A stretch of 64,000 nucleotides of DNA. It comes from Dipteronia dyeriana. Taxonomy: Eukaryota; Streptophyta; Magnoliopsida; Sapindales; Sapindaceae. Both the position numbers and the translations under genes were made by a program. The notes beneath the pieces are model-generated. The model saw only the letters and a program-made list of their open reading frames with translations. It did not search any database and had not been told where the DNA came from. Below are positions 12,220 to 24,235 of this stretch, piece by piece. Location: positions 77,838,154 through 77,902,153 of the forward strand of contig CM065298.1 in assembly GCA_032871835.1 (NCBI GenBank), given 5' to 3'. The stretch's first letter is position 1, and each line of letters starts with the position of its first letter.

Positions 12220-14454
12220 GCACCAATTTTTATATATTCAATAGGAATTTTTATAAAGTAAATTATTATATTTTAAGTAAATTTGATTCCAACACACAAA
12301 ATATAATTCAAATGCTCAAAATGAACTATAAAATAATGTCTACAAAAATAATTAATAAAAAAAAAGTCAATTATAAATACCACAGTAGAGTTACAAGTTA
12401 CTCAATGATAATTATAAATTTATGTTTTTTGTTATAAACTTTAGTTTATATATTAAAATTTTGTTCATAATAAAAATATGTATGTATTAATTAATATTAA
12501 AGTTATTAAAAAAAATTATGTTTTAAATAGAAATATTAGAGATCAATTTTTTATTTGATTGTGTATAAAGTAAACTTCTATAACACATAGTAAACTAAGT
12601 TTACGCGTCACTTTTACTCTTACAAAGATGTTCTTTCTCGATCTTTCTTTTTCAATTAATATCTTCATATCGACAGAGGTTCACTAACGAGCAAAGAGCC
12701 ATCAAAATCATAAATGTATCATAGATAATTTTTTAACGAAAATAAAAGTTAATTACAACCATGTCTATAAACATACAATAAGTTTGTTTAATTATAGATT
12801 GTTTTATCATTTTATTATTATTACAGTGATGATTACAATTCAAATATCATATAATCGAGATGAATTTTTAGATATATACAATTTTTTCTTAGGTGTTTGT
12901 GTATTATTACTCTTGAATGATTTTTTTTTTATATATAAAATAATGATTTTTTTTTAAAAAAAATAAAGACTTGGACTTTAGAACTTAGAAGTCATTCCTT
13001 TTAATTGAAGATTTTTTTTTATCAATATGCTATTTGACGGTGGTGATTTGAACTTGAATCATTATAAGTTGAATGAGTATTATTTTTAGACAGCCACGTG
13101 ATTTTGGAATGAAAGACTTAGAAGTTTGCAAGTCTTTGCATTATATATATATTGTCCATTCCACCGAACGATTTTCTCCTGTGAATATATTCAATGCTTG
13201 CATGCTTAGAAAAATAAAGTGTACTTTATGCAAAGTCTTGCAATTCAAAAATTTCCAAGGTTTATTCTGCTTGGGTTTGTATCAAAGTATATATGAACAA
13301 TAGAATATGTTAAACTTTAGTGTTCGAAAATTGATTTTAATTTAGGAAAAAAAACGGAAAAAGAAACGAACAATACAACGTGACTATCGCCATTGATGTC
13401 TCACCATTTCCACAAAGCAAGCTGGAAATCCACCTAATCTAATAAAAAGTCATCTTGACTTCACCCAATTTAAGTCAACAAAAGTCAATGATATAATTAT
13501 GCTAGTTCTTACAATTATGACCCTCTCCAGTCTTCAAGTTACCTACTTATCTATCAAGCTTTACTAAAAAAAATTACTTGTCAATTTGTCAAGCTTCTTT
13601 CTTACAACTACATGTAAGTATTCCATTGATTAGCATTGTTTTAACTTCAATTTATTTATTGTATAAATTAAGAATGTTTCATGATAAGATAACAACATAC
13701 TTGTACCAACTTGAAATCGTTCAACAACAGAAATTCCATTTTCGTGGTGGTTGGAGATTTCAAAATGAAGCCACTGTTATCGAGATTCAAATCTTGATAT
13801 TATAAATATGTAGGGCTAGCTTTACCCTTAGGTGACTTAGGCAACCGTCTTAAGGCCTCAATTTTTTTTAATTTTTTTATTACTTATAGATAATTTTTTT
13901 ATAATTTGACAACTTATTCCTATTTTTTTCTACTAATTTTTTAAAATACTGATACTATCTATTTTCACCTATGGTGCATTTACTAATCAGAAATTCTACT
14001 TGAGAAAGGGAATTAAGTTATTGGTTTTTAAATTAGGGGTCAAAAAATTATTGGCACTATTTGAGGGGTATGTTGTGCAAATATCACCACTTTACTAATA
14101 TATGTTTAAAAGGCACCAAAAGAGCGTTTGAAACAAAAATACCCCGAAATATTTTAACAGTGAGGAAGTTGTTGTTTTCAAAGTCAGAGAGAAGCAACAG
14201 TCAAACTGACGGGAAACTAATCGACGGTGAAATGACTGGAAGAGCTGTGATTGACAAAGGTAAGATTGGTTATTTTTCCTCGTTTTTGTTGTTGTTAACT
14301 TACCTTACATGTTAGAATTGAGTTTTGTTGATATGAATTGTAGAAACCGGTTAAAATAGAGAATTGTGAATGGTTGTGGTTTAGGTTAGGGTTTATAATT
14401 TGGTTGAATATCAGTTGAGGAAGATGAAATCTGGGTTTTTGAGACCTTTTTCAA

Positions 14455-15370
14455 GAAAATCGAGCTTATTTGATTAGTCGAGCTATTTTTGTCATGAAAA
14501 ACAGATGTTGGTAGATCTAGGATTTTGGAAAAGGAATCGAGCTTTTTTTAAAAAGAATCGAGCCATTTTGAAAAAGATCAAGCTTTTTTTAATAGGTTTC
14601 GAGCTTTTTTTAATATGTTCGAACTGATTTAGAATTAGATCGAGAGTATTTGAAAGGGATCGAGCTTTTTTGAAAAGGGATCGAGCCTTTTTAAAAGGGA
14701 TAGAGCTTTTTTTTTAAAAGGATCGAGCTTTTTAATATGTTCGAACTGATTTCGAATTGGATCGAGCCTATTTGAAAGGGATCGAGCTTTTTTGAAAAGG
14801 GATCGAGACTTTTTTAAGAGGGATAAAGCTTTTTTAAAAAAGGGTGGAGGTTATTTTGAAAGGGATCGAGCTTTTTTTAAAGGGATCAAGCCTTTTTGAA
14901 AGGGATCGAGCCTTTTTAAAAAGGAATCGAGCTTTTTTGAATATGTTTCGAGCCGTTTTTGAATTGGATCGAGCCTATTTGAAAGGGATCGAGCTTTTTT
15001 GAAAAGGGATCGAGATTTTTTTAAGAGGGATCGAGCTTTTTTAAAAAGGAGTGGAGGTTATTTTGAAAGGGATCGAGCTTTTTTTAAAGGGATCGAGCCT
15101 TTTTGAAAAGGGATCGAGCCTTTTTGAAAGGGATCGAGCCTTTTTGGAAAGGAAACGAGCTTTTTTGAATATGTTTCGAGCTGTTTTTGAATTGGATCGA
15201 GCCTATTTGAAAAGATCGAGACTTTTTGAAAGGGATCGAGCCTTTTTGAAAAGGAATCGAGGTTTTTGTAAAGCAATCGAGCTCTTTTGAAAGGGATCGA
15301 GCATTTTTGAAAAGGAATCGAGACTTTTTGTAAAGCAATCGAGCTGTTTTGAAAGAGATCGAGATTTTTA
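14455..15370. repeat. GATCGAGC tandem array, left MULE arm
   Basis: About 40 degenerate copies of a 20-25 bp unit, GGGATCGAGCCTTTTTGAAA-like. A longer period is also visible: a segment marked by AATATGTT..CGA begins near 14611, 14731, 14940 and 15167. Open frames here on both strands are repeat by-products, not genes. Confidence 0.9.
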
Positions 15371-15414
15371 ATAAAATTCTGTCTAATGATGTTGTATTTC
15401 TATTACATTGCAGA

Positions 15415-18400
15415 TGAGAATTAGGTTGAGGGATTTACTTAAAACTCCATAATAATACTGGTACGAGGGCAAACTGACACGACACAACCATTTTGATGCC
15501 CTCGCCCATATAGACGACGCGCTGAACCGTTTACTTATAGATTTTACAGATGAAGACCGTCGCCGGTTCATGGCGTCTTGTTTCGGGCATTTCCTGACGA
15601 TGCATAGGGAGATGAAGTTTTCCGGTGGTATTATCCATGGGTTGCTTTTGAGGGAGCTCCATCATAACGGCCCCACAGATAAGATGCACTTCATGTTAGG
15701 AACCCAGTCGGTGAGGTTTTCGAAGGTGGAATTTTACCTGATCACCGGACTGCGGTTTGGAGTTGTACCAGAGACAACAATGTATGCAGCAGTGGAGAAT
15801 ATCATACATGAGTGGTACTTTCCTGGAGCCGATGAGGTATCACTAGAGCAGATTAGGGGTGTTGTCACCGGCACAGATTTCGGACAGGCGTACGATGATG
15901 TCAAGTTCTGCCTCTTATATATGCTGAACTGGATACTGATGGGGGTGGATGAGAGATTCAAGATTCCAGTTTGGCAGTTTCGGGTGGTTGAGGACCTAGA
16001 TGCGTTCGATGCGTTCCCGTGGGGTGCCTACGTGTACATGCATTCTATTCACTCATTCAAGCATGCGTTTGACGGGCGAAGAGACGGGTTCGAGCGACGC
16101 CGGTAAGAAAAGGGCGCTGATGTACACATGGTGGAGACCTACAACATATAAGGTCTTTCTCATGCCCTGTTGGCAAGAAGTTCGAACTACAAATTGTACT
16201 TTATTATTGGTGCCCAAAATTGTATGGATACTTATCATACTTATCCATGATGCAGATATTTGCTTTGGAGGTGATCCCTGAGTTGGCCAAAGAGGTCGGT
16301 GTCCGGAGGGTTACTGATTTGACTCCCGTATTTTGAAGTGGGAGTTGACCAAACAACCGAAAGGGAAGAAGCTAGCAAAGATTTTCAAAGCCAGGGTATG
16401 TATTTATTTTGTTAATGTTTTTATTAGTTAGTATTTGTACAATAACATTGTTCTAAAAAATATTTCAGATGTTTGCGCTCAAGGAACTGGTGCCGACACC
16501 AGCTGAGAGACAAGCACCGTACTATGCCTGCCTAGACGAGGGGGGACCATGTATGTAGAAGATGGCATGAATGATATGCCGCCTGAGGTCCCTGATCAGA
16601 CCACCTTAGGCGGGATCAGTGGTACAGATAGGACCATTAACAGTGAGGGATCTGAGCCCACTGCTGGGGGTTTGAGACCCAGTGACAGTGAGGGATATCA
16701 GACAGACCCTCAACGAGAAAGGCATAGGCATAGACGGGTTCGGTTTTCCACCAACGAATATGGTACATCTGTAGGGGATTCCCGTAGGGGCGTTGGACGT
16801 GATGGAAAGGTAAGCTGAAAACAAAGTTAAGTATTTTTTAGTAACACGTGTTGATAGTTTTGTACTAACATTGTAGACATGATTTCAGGCTCCGTGGACT
16901 GAAATGTTGAACTATGTGCGTGAAGTCCTCCGAAAGAGTGACGAGGATCGACAACGTCAACACTTGGAGTTGTTGGATATGATCTGAAAGAGTGATGAGG
17001 ATAGTCAGCAGCAACACCGATTGTTACTTGATATGATTCGGGGGCTTCAAGGTTCGACCTTAAGTACACACCGGGATGGCCGCCAACATCCTGATCAATT
17101 ATTTAGTCTCGGAGGGTCGACTGATAGGTTTACATGGGGGATAGACACCCAGGCTCAGGGGTCCCCCGCACCTCCTATCACATTGATCCCCTCACCGCGG
17201 TCCCCTCTCCCACCCAGCACGTCCGTGGCATCGGAGAGGTCCCCTCCCCCACTCAGCACGTCAGTCCCGTCGGAGCGGTCCCCTCTTCAACCCAGCACGT
17301 CCGTGGCGTCAGAGCGGTTCCTTCCCCCACCCAGCAGGTTCGTCCCGTCGGAACGGTCCCCTCCCCCACCTAGCACGACGGTGCCGTCGGAGCTGTCCCC
17401 TCCCCCACCCAGCACATCCGTTGCGTCGGAGCGGTCCCCTCCCCCGGTGAAGCGTTTAGGTAAGCGCGGATGGCAGTTGGTGAGCCCTTACACAGATCTA
17501 TGCAGTCCAAAGAGGTTAAAGACAAGGCCCGAGTCCGTGGAACACATTTTTGACCCCCACGGACTAGTGGACGGTGACCACCTAGCAACATACAAGGCCT
17601 TCAAGAGGAACATCAACGGGGAACAGTGAGTATAACTTTTTATAATACAAATGGATGTACATTTCTTGTTTATTCTAATTCATGTATAGCTAAGGTAATT
17701 CAATCATTATACAGACATGATGTTGACGTGTTGTCACCAGTTACCGCGGGATGGTTCGTGCGTATGCAGTCCAACTTCATGGACTTGGAGGACACGATAC
17801 GTACTTATTATATTTCATATTAACTTTTGTTTAAGTATTGTTGAATTGTTAACAAGTACGGTGGTTTCATTGTTTGTCAGCATATGGATGCATACCTAAA
17901 TATTCTATGCAAGCGTCAACGAGGATTCCACAATGTGTACAACCAGAGGATCAACGTGTTGGATACACAATTTTATGTAAGTAGTTATAACATTTGGGAA
18001 TCACATCGGATTTTATGCTTCTATATTAATAATACGATCTTGTCAATGCTTGTACAACCACTTATTTTGTACATGTGGGAGCGGATGATGCCTCGTAATT
18101 CCCACGGTGCTGTGAGCACGGTAAGGTGGAATGTGTTACAGTCCCGATGGTTGGAAGAAGACCTTCTCACGGTCTGTGGAGCAACCACAAGTGGAAACTG
18201 CCCATGGCACGAGGTTGACCAGGTACGTGTTACATGATTGAGATGATTTAAAAAAAATTGTAAGTATATCCTCAGCTAACACGGCATGCAAACAATTACA
18301 GGTGCTGATTCTGTGCAACGTTGGGGCCCAACATTGGTTGGTGGTGAGCGTCGACCTTAGTCGCGGGAAGATTGATATTTATGACCCCTGGAGACAGGAA

Positions 18401-18804
18401 GTCCCTTATCAGATCAGACACCAGCAGGTCAGGCCATTACGGTGGTTTTTACCCTCCATGTTGAGTGACGCAGGGTTCCACACAGCACGGCGTCCTGGGC
18501 GTCGGGCGTTCACTCGGGAAAATAAGCCCTTCTCGGTCAGTCTGGTGCATCTTTCTATAGTCCCCCAACAAAAGAAATCGTAAGACATTCTATTTCATTC
18601 ACGTGTTTACATATTCTATATGAACGATTTCTAATGGTGTTTTATGTCCCAAATTGTAGAGGTAACTGTGGTCCCCATACTTTGCGAATTATCGAGTACA
18701 TAGTGGCGAACCGAAGGCATTTTGATTGGTTGGAGGATGACATTGGGATGATTCGGGAAAAAATTACTGTGGAGATTTTTGCTAACTCCAAGCCCGCCAA
18801 GTGA
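15415..18804 (+). pseudogene. MULE-borne ULP1-like (C48) cysteine protease with DUF1985-type N-terminal region
   Basis: Multi-exon gene. The N-terminal part (about 15455-16280) includes a long open block (15570-16106) with the DUF1985-type signature around KMHFMLGTQSVRFS and FYLITGLRFG. A proline/serine-rich linker follows (about 17030-17630), then exons near 17715-17815, 17880-17975, 18069-18222 and 18301-18578, and a last exon about 18660-18804. Joining the last two across the intron gives QQKKSGNCGPHT. With QHWLVVSVDL and IYDPW this supplies the His, Asp, Gln and Cys positions of the ULP1 catalytic site. ULP1 proteases cleave SUMO or related ubiquitin-like proteins. Stops near 15449, 16104 and 16140 and a frameshift near 16330 damage the N-terminal half. 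The protease exons look intact, so a shorter product cannot be excluded. Confidence 0.75.
17180..17450 (+). repeat. 39-bp coding minisatellite (Pro/Ser-rich linker)
   Basis: About seven copies of a 39-bp unit, roughly CCCAGCACGTCCGTGGCGTC plus GGAGCGGTCCCCTCCCCCA. They encode 13-residue repeats such as STSVPSERSPPPP and lie in frame between the DUF1985-like and protease parts of the ULP1 gene. Confidence 0.85.
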
Positions 18805-19047
18805 TTTTTTGTATATTACCATTGTAGTTGTACACAGACATGTCATTAATTCATGAACATTAATTCGTTCATTATTCATTCATTAATATTATTTCATTTA
18901 TTAATATTAATTCATTCAATAATAAGTAATTATTGTAATTCAAAATTATTACAATATGATACACTTCCAAAAGTTTTCAATGTGATCAAAAAATTGTCAT
19001 TCATTCCTTATTAGAGTTAATGTTAGGGCACGTTTGTTGTGTCCAAT

Positions 19048-21771
19048 TTAATGGTAGATGCTACACTTGCGGCGATATTCATCGGGAACAGCTCTTCTTG
19101 TACCTTCATTAATCATCGGTGGATTAGAACATCTCCTGGAATTATGCTCTGGTTGTCCACATCTTCTACAGGATTGTGTAGTTGTCCTCTCCGAAGACGA
19201 GACATGGCGACCCGCCCTCGGGCGTCCTGCTTGTCTCCTGGAGTTTGGATTCAAAATCACCCTCTGAGCAATGTCAGATGGCACAACCCAAGTGGAAGGA
19301 TGGCCCACCGGCATAATAGGAACCGAGTACGCGTTAATAAGTGTCTGTGTCTTGTAGTAGTCCGCACACAAAGTTGTGAAGTCCAAGTTTCGCTCCTTGT
19401 AAAAAAAATTGAAAACGATCAGCTTCACCAAGAAAATGATCAGTAGGTTTTCAAAGTTGTGAAGTCCAAGTTACAGTAATCTATCGTGCCGCCGCAAGGA
19501 CGTGAGAACATGGAAAATGATCCATTTGAAATTTGTTACAAGTACAAGTCTTCCGAGCTAAGTTTACAGTCCACTGTTTTCCAGACCGCCTGACCAAAAA
19601 AATGTTCCAGTCGACTGGATTAACGGTCAAATAACCACACTTCTCCACACGTTTTAAGAGCACAAGATGTGATGCGTCAGTCAACTGATGACGCATGGTT
19701 TGTACAGCTCTATAGCGATCATGAAACCACCGTTGCAGCATATTCCTAATGAACTCAGCCAGAGTCAACATAGGCAGTTGGCGTGCAAATTTGAGGCATG
19801 AGTTTATGCATTCTGCAGCATTAGTCGTCATCACCCTATACCTTCTTTTCGGTCAGCGTACACAGGACCACTTGTGTGGACCGGCATCAATGACATAATC
19901 ATATGCATTCTGGTGTATGTTTCTTAACTCTTCCATATGCTGGTTATATTCAAACTCGGTGTATGCGCGTGCTGCTTTGTCCATTATTACGGTAACATCC
20001 TTCCTATGAAATTGCTTTTTGACATTTTCAGCAAAGTGCCAACAACATATGGTATGGGTGGCACAAGGGAACACTTTAGAAATCCCTGCTTCAATGCTTG
20101 CATGCCTATCGGAAATGAAAACTAGCTCATCAATATGACATAGGGCACCCTTCAAGCAATCCAAAAACCATTCTCATGAAAGATTGTTTTCTGAGTCACC
20201 GTACCCAAAAGCAATTGGATACACCTGTTCGTTCCCATCTTGTGCTGTTGTAACAAACATTGTACCCCAGAATCGTCCCTTCAAATGGGTACCATCAACG
20301 GCAATGACTGGACGCATACACGTTCGGAATCCTCTAAGTGAGGCACCAATCGACATGAAGAAGTATAGAAATGTATCATCTTGTTGCACTGTAAGTCAAT
20401 AATTGTGCCGGGATTTTTTTGTTCCAAAACATAACCAAATGATGGAAGCAATTGGAAGGTTTCCTCATGTGTTCCATATGTCAGTGACAACGCATAATCG
20501 AGGACGGCGTGTGCCTTACTGTACATGATTTGGATTCCATACATTGATTTCATGTCGGCGATTATGTCTTTCAGACGCATTAGTCGACCATCTTGTTGTT
20601 GAAGTCTAAGTGCAATAACTTCTCCAATTGTGACTGCACTAGCTTGTCGGTGCCGGCGGTGAATTTCCTCTAACGGACAAGTGTGTTCGTTGACAAAACT
20701 TCTTACTTGAAAGTATGTGCCTTCATCTCTCCTCACCGCTCTTAACTTTCACGTACAATTTCCCATCAAACAAACTAGATGTAATGTTGTCTTATTGGAC
20801 ATTTTTACTTTCCACTCGAAGTTTTGCCGCATTGCAAAATGGCCTACTAGTCTCTTCAAATCCTTTTTCGTTGTAAAAAACTGGCCTTTATATATCATGC
20901 TTGTAGGTTCATCTTCAAACAAGTTTATGCTTCCCCCAATACCAAACGAGTATGATTCTGCTCCTGGAATAACCCATGTTCTTGCATTATTTGAATCATC
21001 TGCAGTTCCATTAGCCCTCCTCTTGGAGGTCCCAACTATATCTGGTGCACTGGAACTAAATCTGTGTACATGTCTTACACGTCTTTCCGTTTCGACAGGT
21101 TCTACATCTTCCTGATTGTCCTCTACATTTTCTACAGAATTTAAATTGCCCTCATTATCCACCTCATGATTCACCCCAACATTCAGTGTTGTATTCTCCT
21201 CATTGTTGATGTCATTGTAGATCTCATTGTATTGGTGGTTGTACTCTCTACCATTCATCTCAATATGACAACCAAATACATCATCGAATTGAGGTTCCGG
21301 TCTATTATCATAGGCGACTACTTCCGGTGGGACAACACATATGTTTTCCCGACCATCAATCCCACTTCTTTCTATGAACAACTGGTTGCTTCCGCCTGAC
21401 GATCGAAATTGTTGGGTGTTATCAGGATGAGGGATATCTTCACAAATGACACCTCCCACTGGCCTCTCGATTAGACTAACACATACTTGAGGGATCACCC
21501 TATCTTCCCCTAGCATAAACTGAACATCGTCATTGTTTCTTATAAATGTACGACATGTAGTCCCAAGAACAATCAATAGAGACTGTAGCTCAACACTGTA
21601 TTTATTCTCATCAAACTTCACAATAGTTTGCACGATCGACATCAGTTCGTCGTAACTTAAATTCTTTGACACATACAAACCTTGGTTATCGGAACCTAAA
21701 TACCTCTGATTTCCGTCTGGTAATTGCTCTCATCGACCGTTGTAAGATATGACTATTCTCACCCTAACCAT
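19048..21771 (-). pseudogene. MuDR-type MULE transposase, inactivated
   Basis: Starts at ATG 21771-21769 (MVRVRIVISYNG). It carries an acidic, Asn-rich N-terminal region, then the MuDR DNA-binding domain (about 20850-20620). The DDE domain shows the first Asp in AVDGTHLKGRFWG (about 20300), the second in FISDRHASI (about 20105), and a Glu in the TEFEYNQHMEEL region (about 19950). A SWIM zinc finger CTCNKFQMDHFPCSH (about 19540) and a CCHC knuckle CRRCGQPEHNSRRC (about 19150) follow. Four TGA stops (21730-21732, 20749-20751, 20174-20176, 19853-19855) fall at positions where the family normally has Trp. A frameshift lies near 20395, and a stop with a small duplication near 19460-19490. It cannot make full-length transposase. 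Confidence 0.88.
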
Positions 21772-21869
21772 TGTCCTGTCAAAACCAACATCACAAAACA
21801 TTAATAAGGAAAAAAATATTTCATATTAAATTTACAATTATAAAGCATTAAACAAAAATCAAAAGTGTA

Positions 21870-22345
21870 AGATATGAAGCTTTTTTAAAAAACGAATCGA
21901 GATTTTTTTGTACATGATCGAGCCATTTTTGTACACGACCAAGCTATTTCTAACGGGATCGAGCTCTTTTTCTACATAATCGAGCTTTTTAATATATGGC
22001 TCGAGCATTTTTTTCATATCCCTCGAGCCTATTTGAAAGGGATCGAGCTCTTTTTTGAGGAATCGAGCTTTTTTGTGAGGGATCGTGCTTTTTTTGTGCC
22101 GTATTGAGCCTTTTTCAAAAGGGATCGAGCTGATTGTGTGAGGGATCGAGCTTTTTTTTGCAGGGATCGAGCTTTTTTTCTGAAGGATCAAGCCTTTTTT
22201 GCCAAGGATCAAGCCTTTTTTGCCAAGGATCGAGCCTTTTTTGCAGGGATCGAGCCTTTTCTTTTTGCATATCCAGCATCTATTTTTGGAATAGAGCTTT
22301 TTTAGAATTTGTTCGAGACTTAGTTTCACATTTCTGAGCTTTTTT
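21870..22345. repeat. GATCGAGC tandem array, right MULE arm
   Basis: About 20 degenerate units such as GGGATCGAGCTTTTTT on the plus strand, the same strand orientation as the left array. It lies just upstream of the transposase gene. Confidence 0.9.
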
Positions 22346-22881
22346 ACAAATGTTTCGACCTATTTTGAAAACATTTTCACCTTGTATGCCCAAGATTATA
22401 AACTTGTTTGCACCACTACAACTCAACTCGCCCAAATATATATACAAAAAAATATGCATACATGTTCATTCATTCTTTGTAAAAAGTTTACAACTCCAGG
22501 ACAGCAACATAAAAAAATTCAGACAACATGTTCATAAATGTTCATACAGTGTTATACCACACAGAAATACAATAAAAAATGGAAATGAAGATTAACAATA
22601 TTATTTTACCTTCTTGTGCAAAATATGGAATATGTGCAATATCTGGAATACAATAAATCTGGAATGGAGCTCGTTTTGTGAAGAAAAAATGGAGTAGGTG
22701 ATTGATTTTCAGACAACTTTATTAGACGACAACCTTTAAAGAATAAAATATCGATTATTTAAGGGCAATTTCGGTAGCTCACCATAATAGGTGCCTTTTA
22801 AACTTAACTTATTATAAAGGTGACATCACTGCAATTGACCAACAAGAAGGTGACATTCCTCACAATTTCCACTTTAAATTA

Positions 22882-23146
22882 ATGTGTTTGTTAAATTTGT
22901 GGGGAATTAAGTTCAATGGATCTAATACACATATCAAGAATTAGGTTCCTGAATGAAAGGAAATTTGATTCCCCGCATTCAACTTAGGAATCAAGTTCTC
23001 TTTCCTGATTGAATGGGGAATTCATACAATTTTACAAAAATATCCCCACTTAAAAAAACAAACAATGCATATAAAACTAAAAATGAATTGCAAACTAAAA
23101 AATAAAGTGAACAGAATATTAAAAAAAAGTGAACAACTGTCTTGAT

Positions 23147-23177
<31 letters not shown>

Positions 23178-24235
23178 TGATAAAAAAACAATATACTGTA
23201 GGAAAAAAAATTTGAACCGTCAAAAAAATCAGTTGCTTTTGCTTTGAATTTCTTTTCTTTTTTTTAATTAGCTACACTCATATTTCTTTCATATGTATAA
23301 GTACGGCTATTTTGTGTACATAAGGATATTGTGTGTGGCATGATATGTCTCATTTAAATACCATAATTTAATTGTATGTGAAGAGCCCGAAAATATCCAG
23401 TTGAATTTCCATAAGTTGATGGGCATCGACAATTGTAGAACAAAAATTAGTAAGTCATGTGCTACAATATCCAGTAAAAAAAGAGTAGAACAAAGTGAGA
23501 TGGGGGTGTCACGTTGGTGACTCTCCGATAATTGAGTTAGACAATTTATCAATAAATAAAATAATTTCAAATCAACGATTAAATTGAATAAAGTTGTACA
23601 TATTTTCATCATTTTACGCGGTGTGTTCATCATGAAGTACATGAAAAATATTCTTCAAGATAAATGTTACCAAATGGATTTCACAGCGGGCGATATGAAG
23701 GACATTAGAAATGAAATTGTCGAATGGTTTTTTCAAGCTTCGAAACCATGTCAATAACATTAGAAAGATGTAGCCATGTAAACAGAGGAAATTCAGACCA
23801 ATTTTTTTGGTAATGTTAACAAACAAAATTTCAAGTTCAAAAAACATTTGCAAAACCTAATTGTCAGTTTTTTTATCATAGAATAATAGTACAGTTTTTC
23901 GTTTCTTATCTCTTTCATTTTAAACACAATACACATGCTTAAATGTAAAACTAAGAATTGATCATAAAATGTGCTAATAATTTAACTCAAACCAAATCCA
24001 TGATTTTCAAACAAAAGTTGTACATATTTTCATCATTTTACACAATAAGTAACAATCTAAATTGTAATGAATTACTTTAAAACAAAGTTTAAAATAAAAG
24101 TTTCAACAATTAACAATCAAAAGTTAATAAAAAATTTAAAAGTTGATAACAGTTTCAATGATTAACAATCAATAGTTAAAATAAAAGTTAACATCTAACA
24201 TTCAACAAAAGTTGTAACGTTATAAAATGAAAGTT
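22882..24235. other. Spacer between two MULE genes, no gene recognised
   Basis: AT-rich, with a (TA)n run at 23146-23174. A 26-bp direct repeat (AGTTGTACATATTTTCATCA and flank) occurs at about 23593 and 24016. Open frames of 79-111 codons have no recognisable domain. A GGGGAATTAAGTTC / GGGGAATTCA pair near 22898-23030 may be a decayed inverted-repeat element. Confidence 0.5.

Larger units (their letters stand above)
9290..14026. other. AT-rich intergenic region with small MITE-like elements, no gene recognised
   Basis: Open frames here are short and match nothing recognised. TA/AT microsatellites occur at about 10192-10208, 11442-11463 and 11825-11861. Several palindromic elements are listed separately. 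A hAT-like end beginning TAGGGCTAGC at about 13811 has no visible partner. Confidence 0.6.
14036..22872. mobile_element. Complete Mutator-like element (MULE) carrying a ULP1 protease gene
   Basis: Flanked by a perfect 9-bp duplication TTTAAATTA (14027-14035 and 22873-22881), the size expected for Mutator. The ends are imperfect inverted repeats: GGGGTCAAAAAATTATTGGC at the left, and GTGGAAATTGTGAGGAATG at the right read on minus. The arms share GTTTAAAAGGCACC about 85 bp in. It holds two convergent genes, a ULP1-like protease (+) and a MuDR transposase (-), each preceded by an array of GATCGAGC repeats. MULEs with ULP1 domains are known in plants (the Kaonashi type). Confidence 0.88.

Noticed and set aside
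13811..13860. A hAT transposon end starting TAGGGCTAGCTTTACCC
   Set aside because: It resembles a hAT terminus, but no inverted partner or duplication was found nearby, so no element could be bounded.
14455..15370. CRISPR-like array or repeat protein (Phe/Arg/Asp-rich frames)
   Set aside because: The repeats are contiguous without unique spacers, degenerate, and in a plant MULE. Open frames on both strands are by-products.
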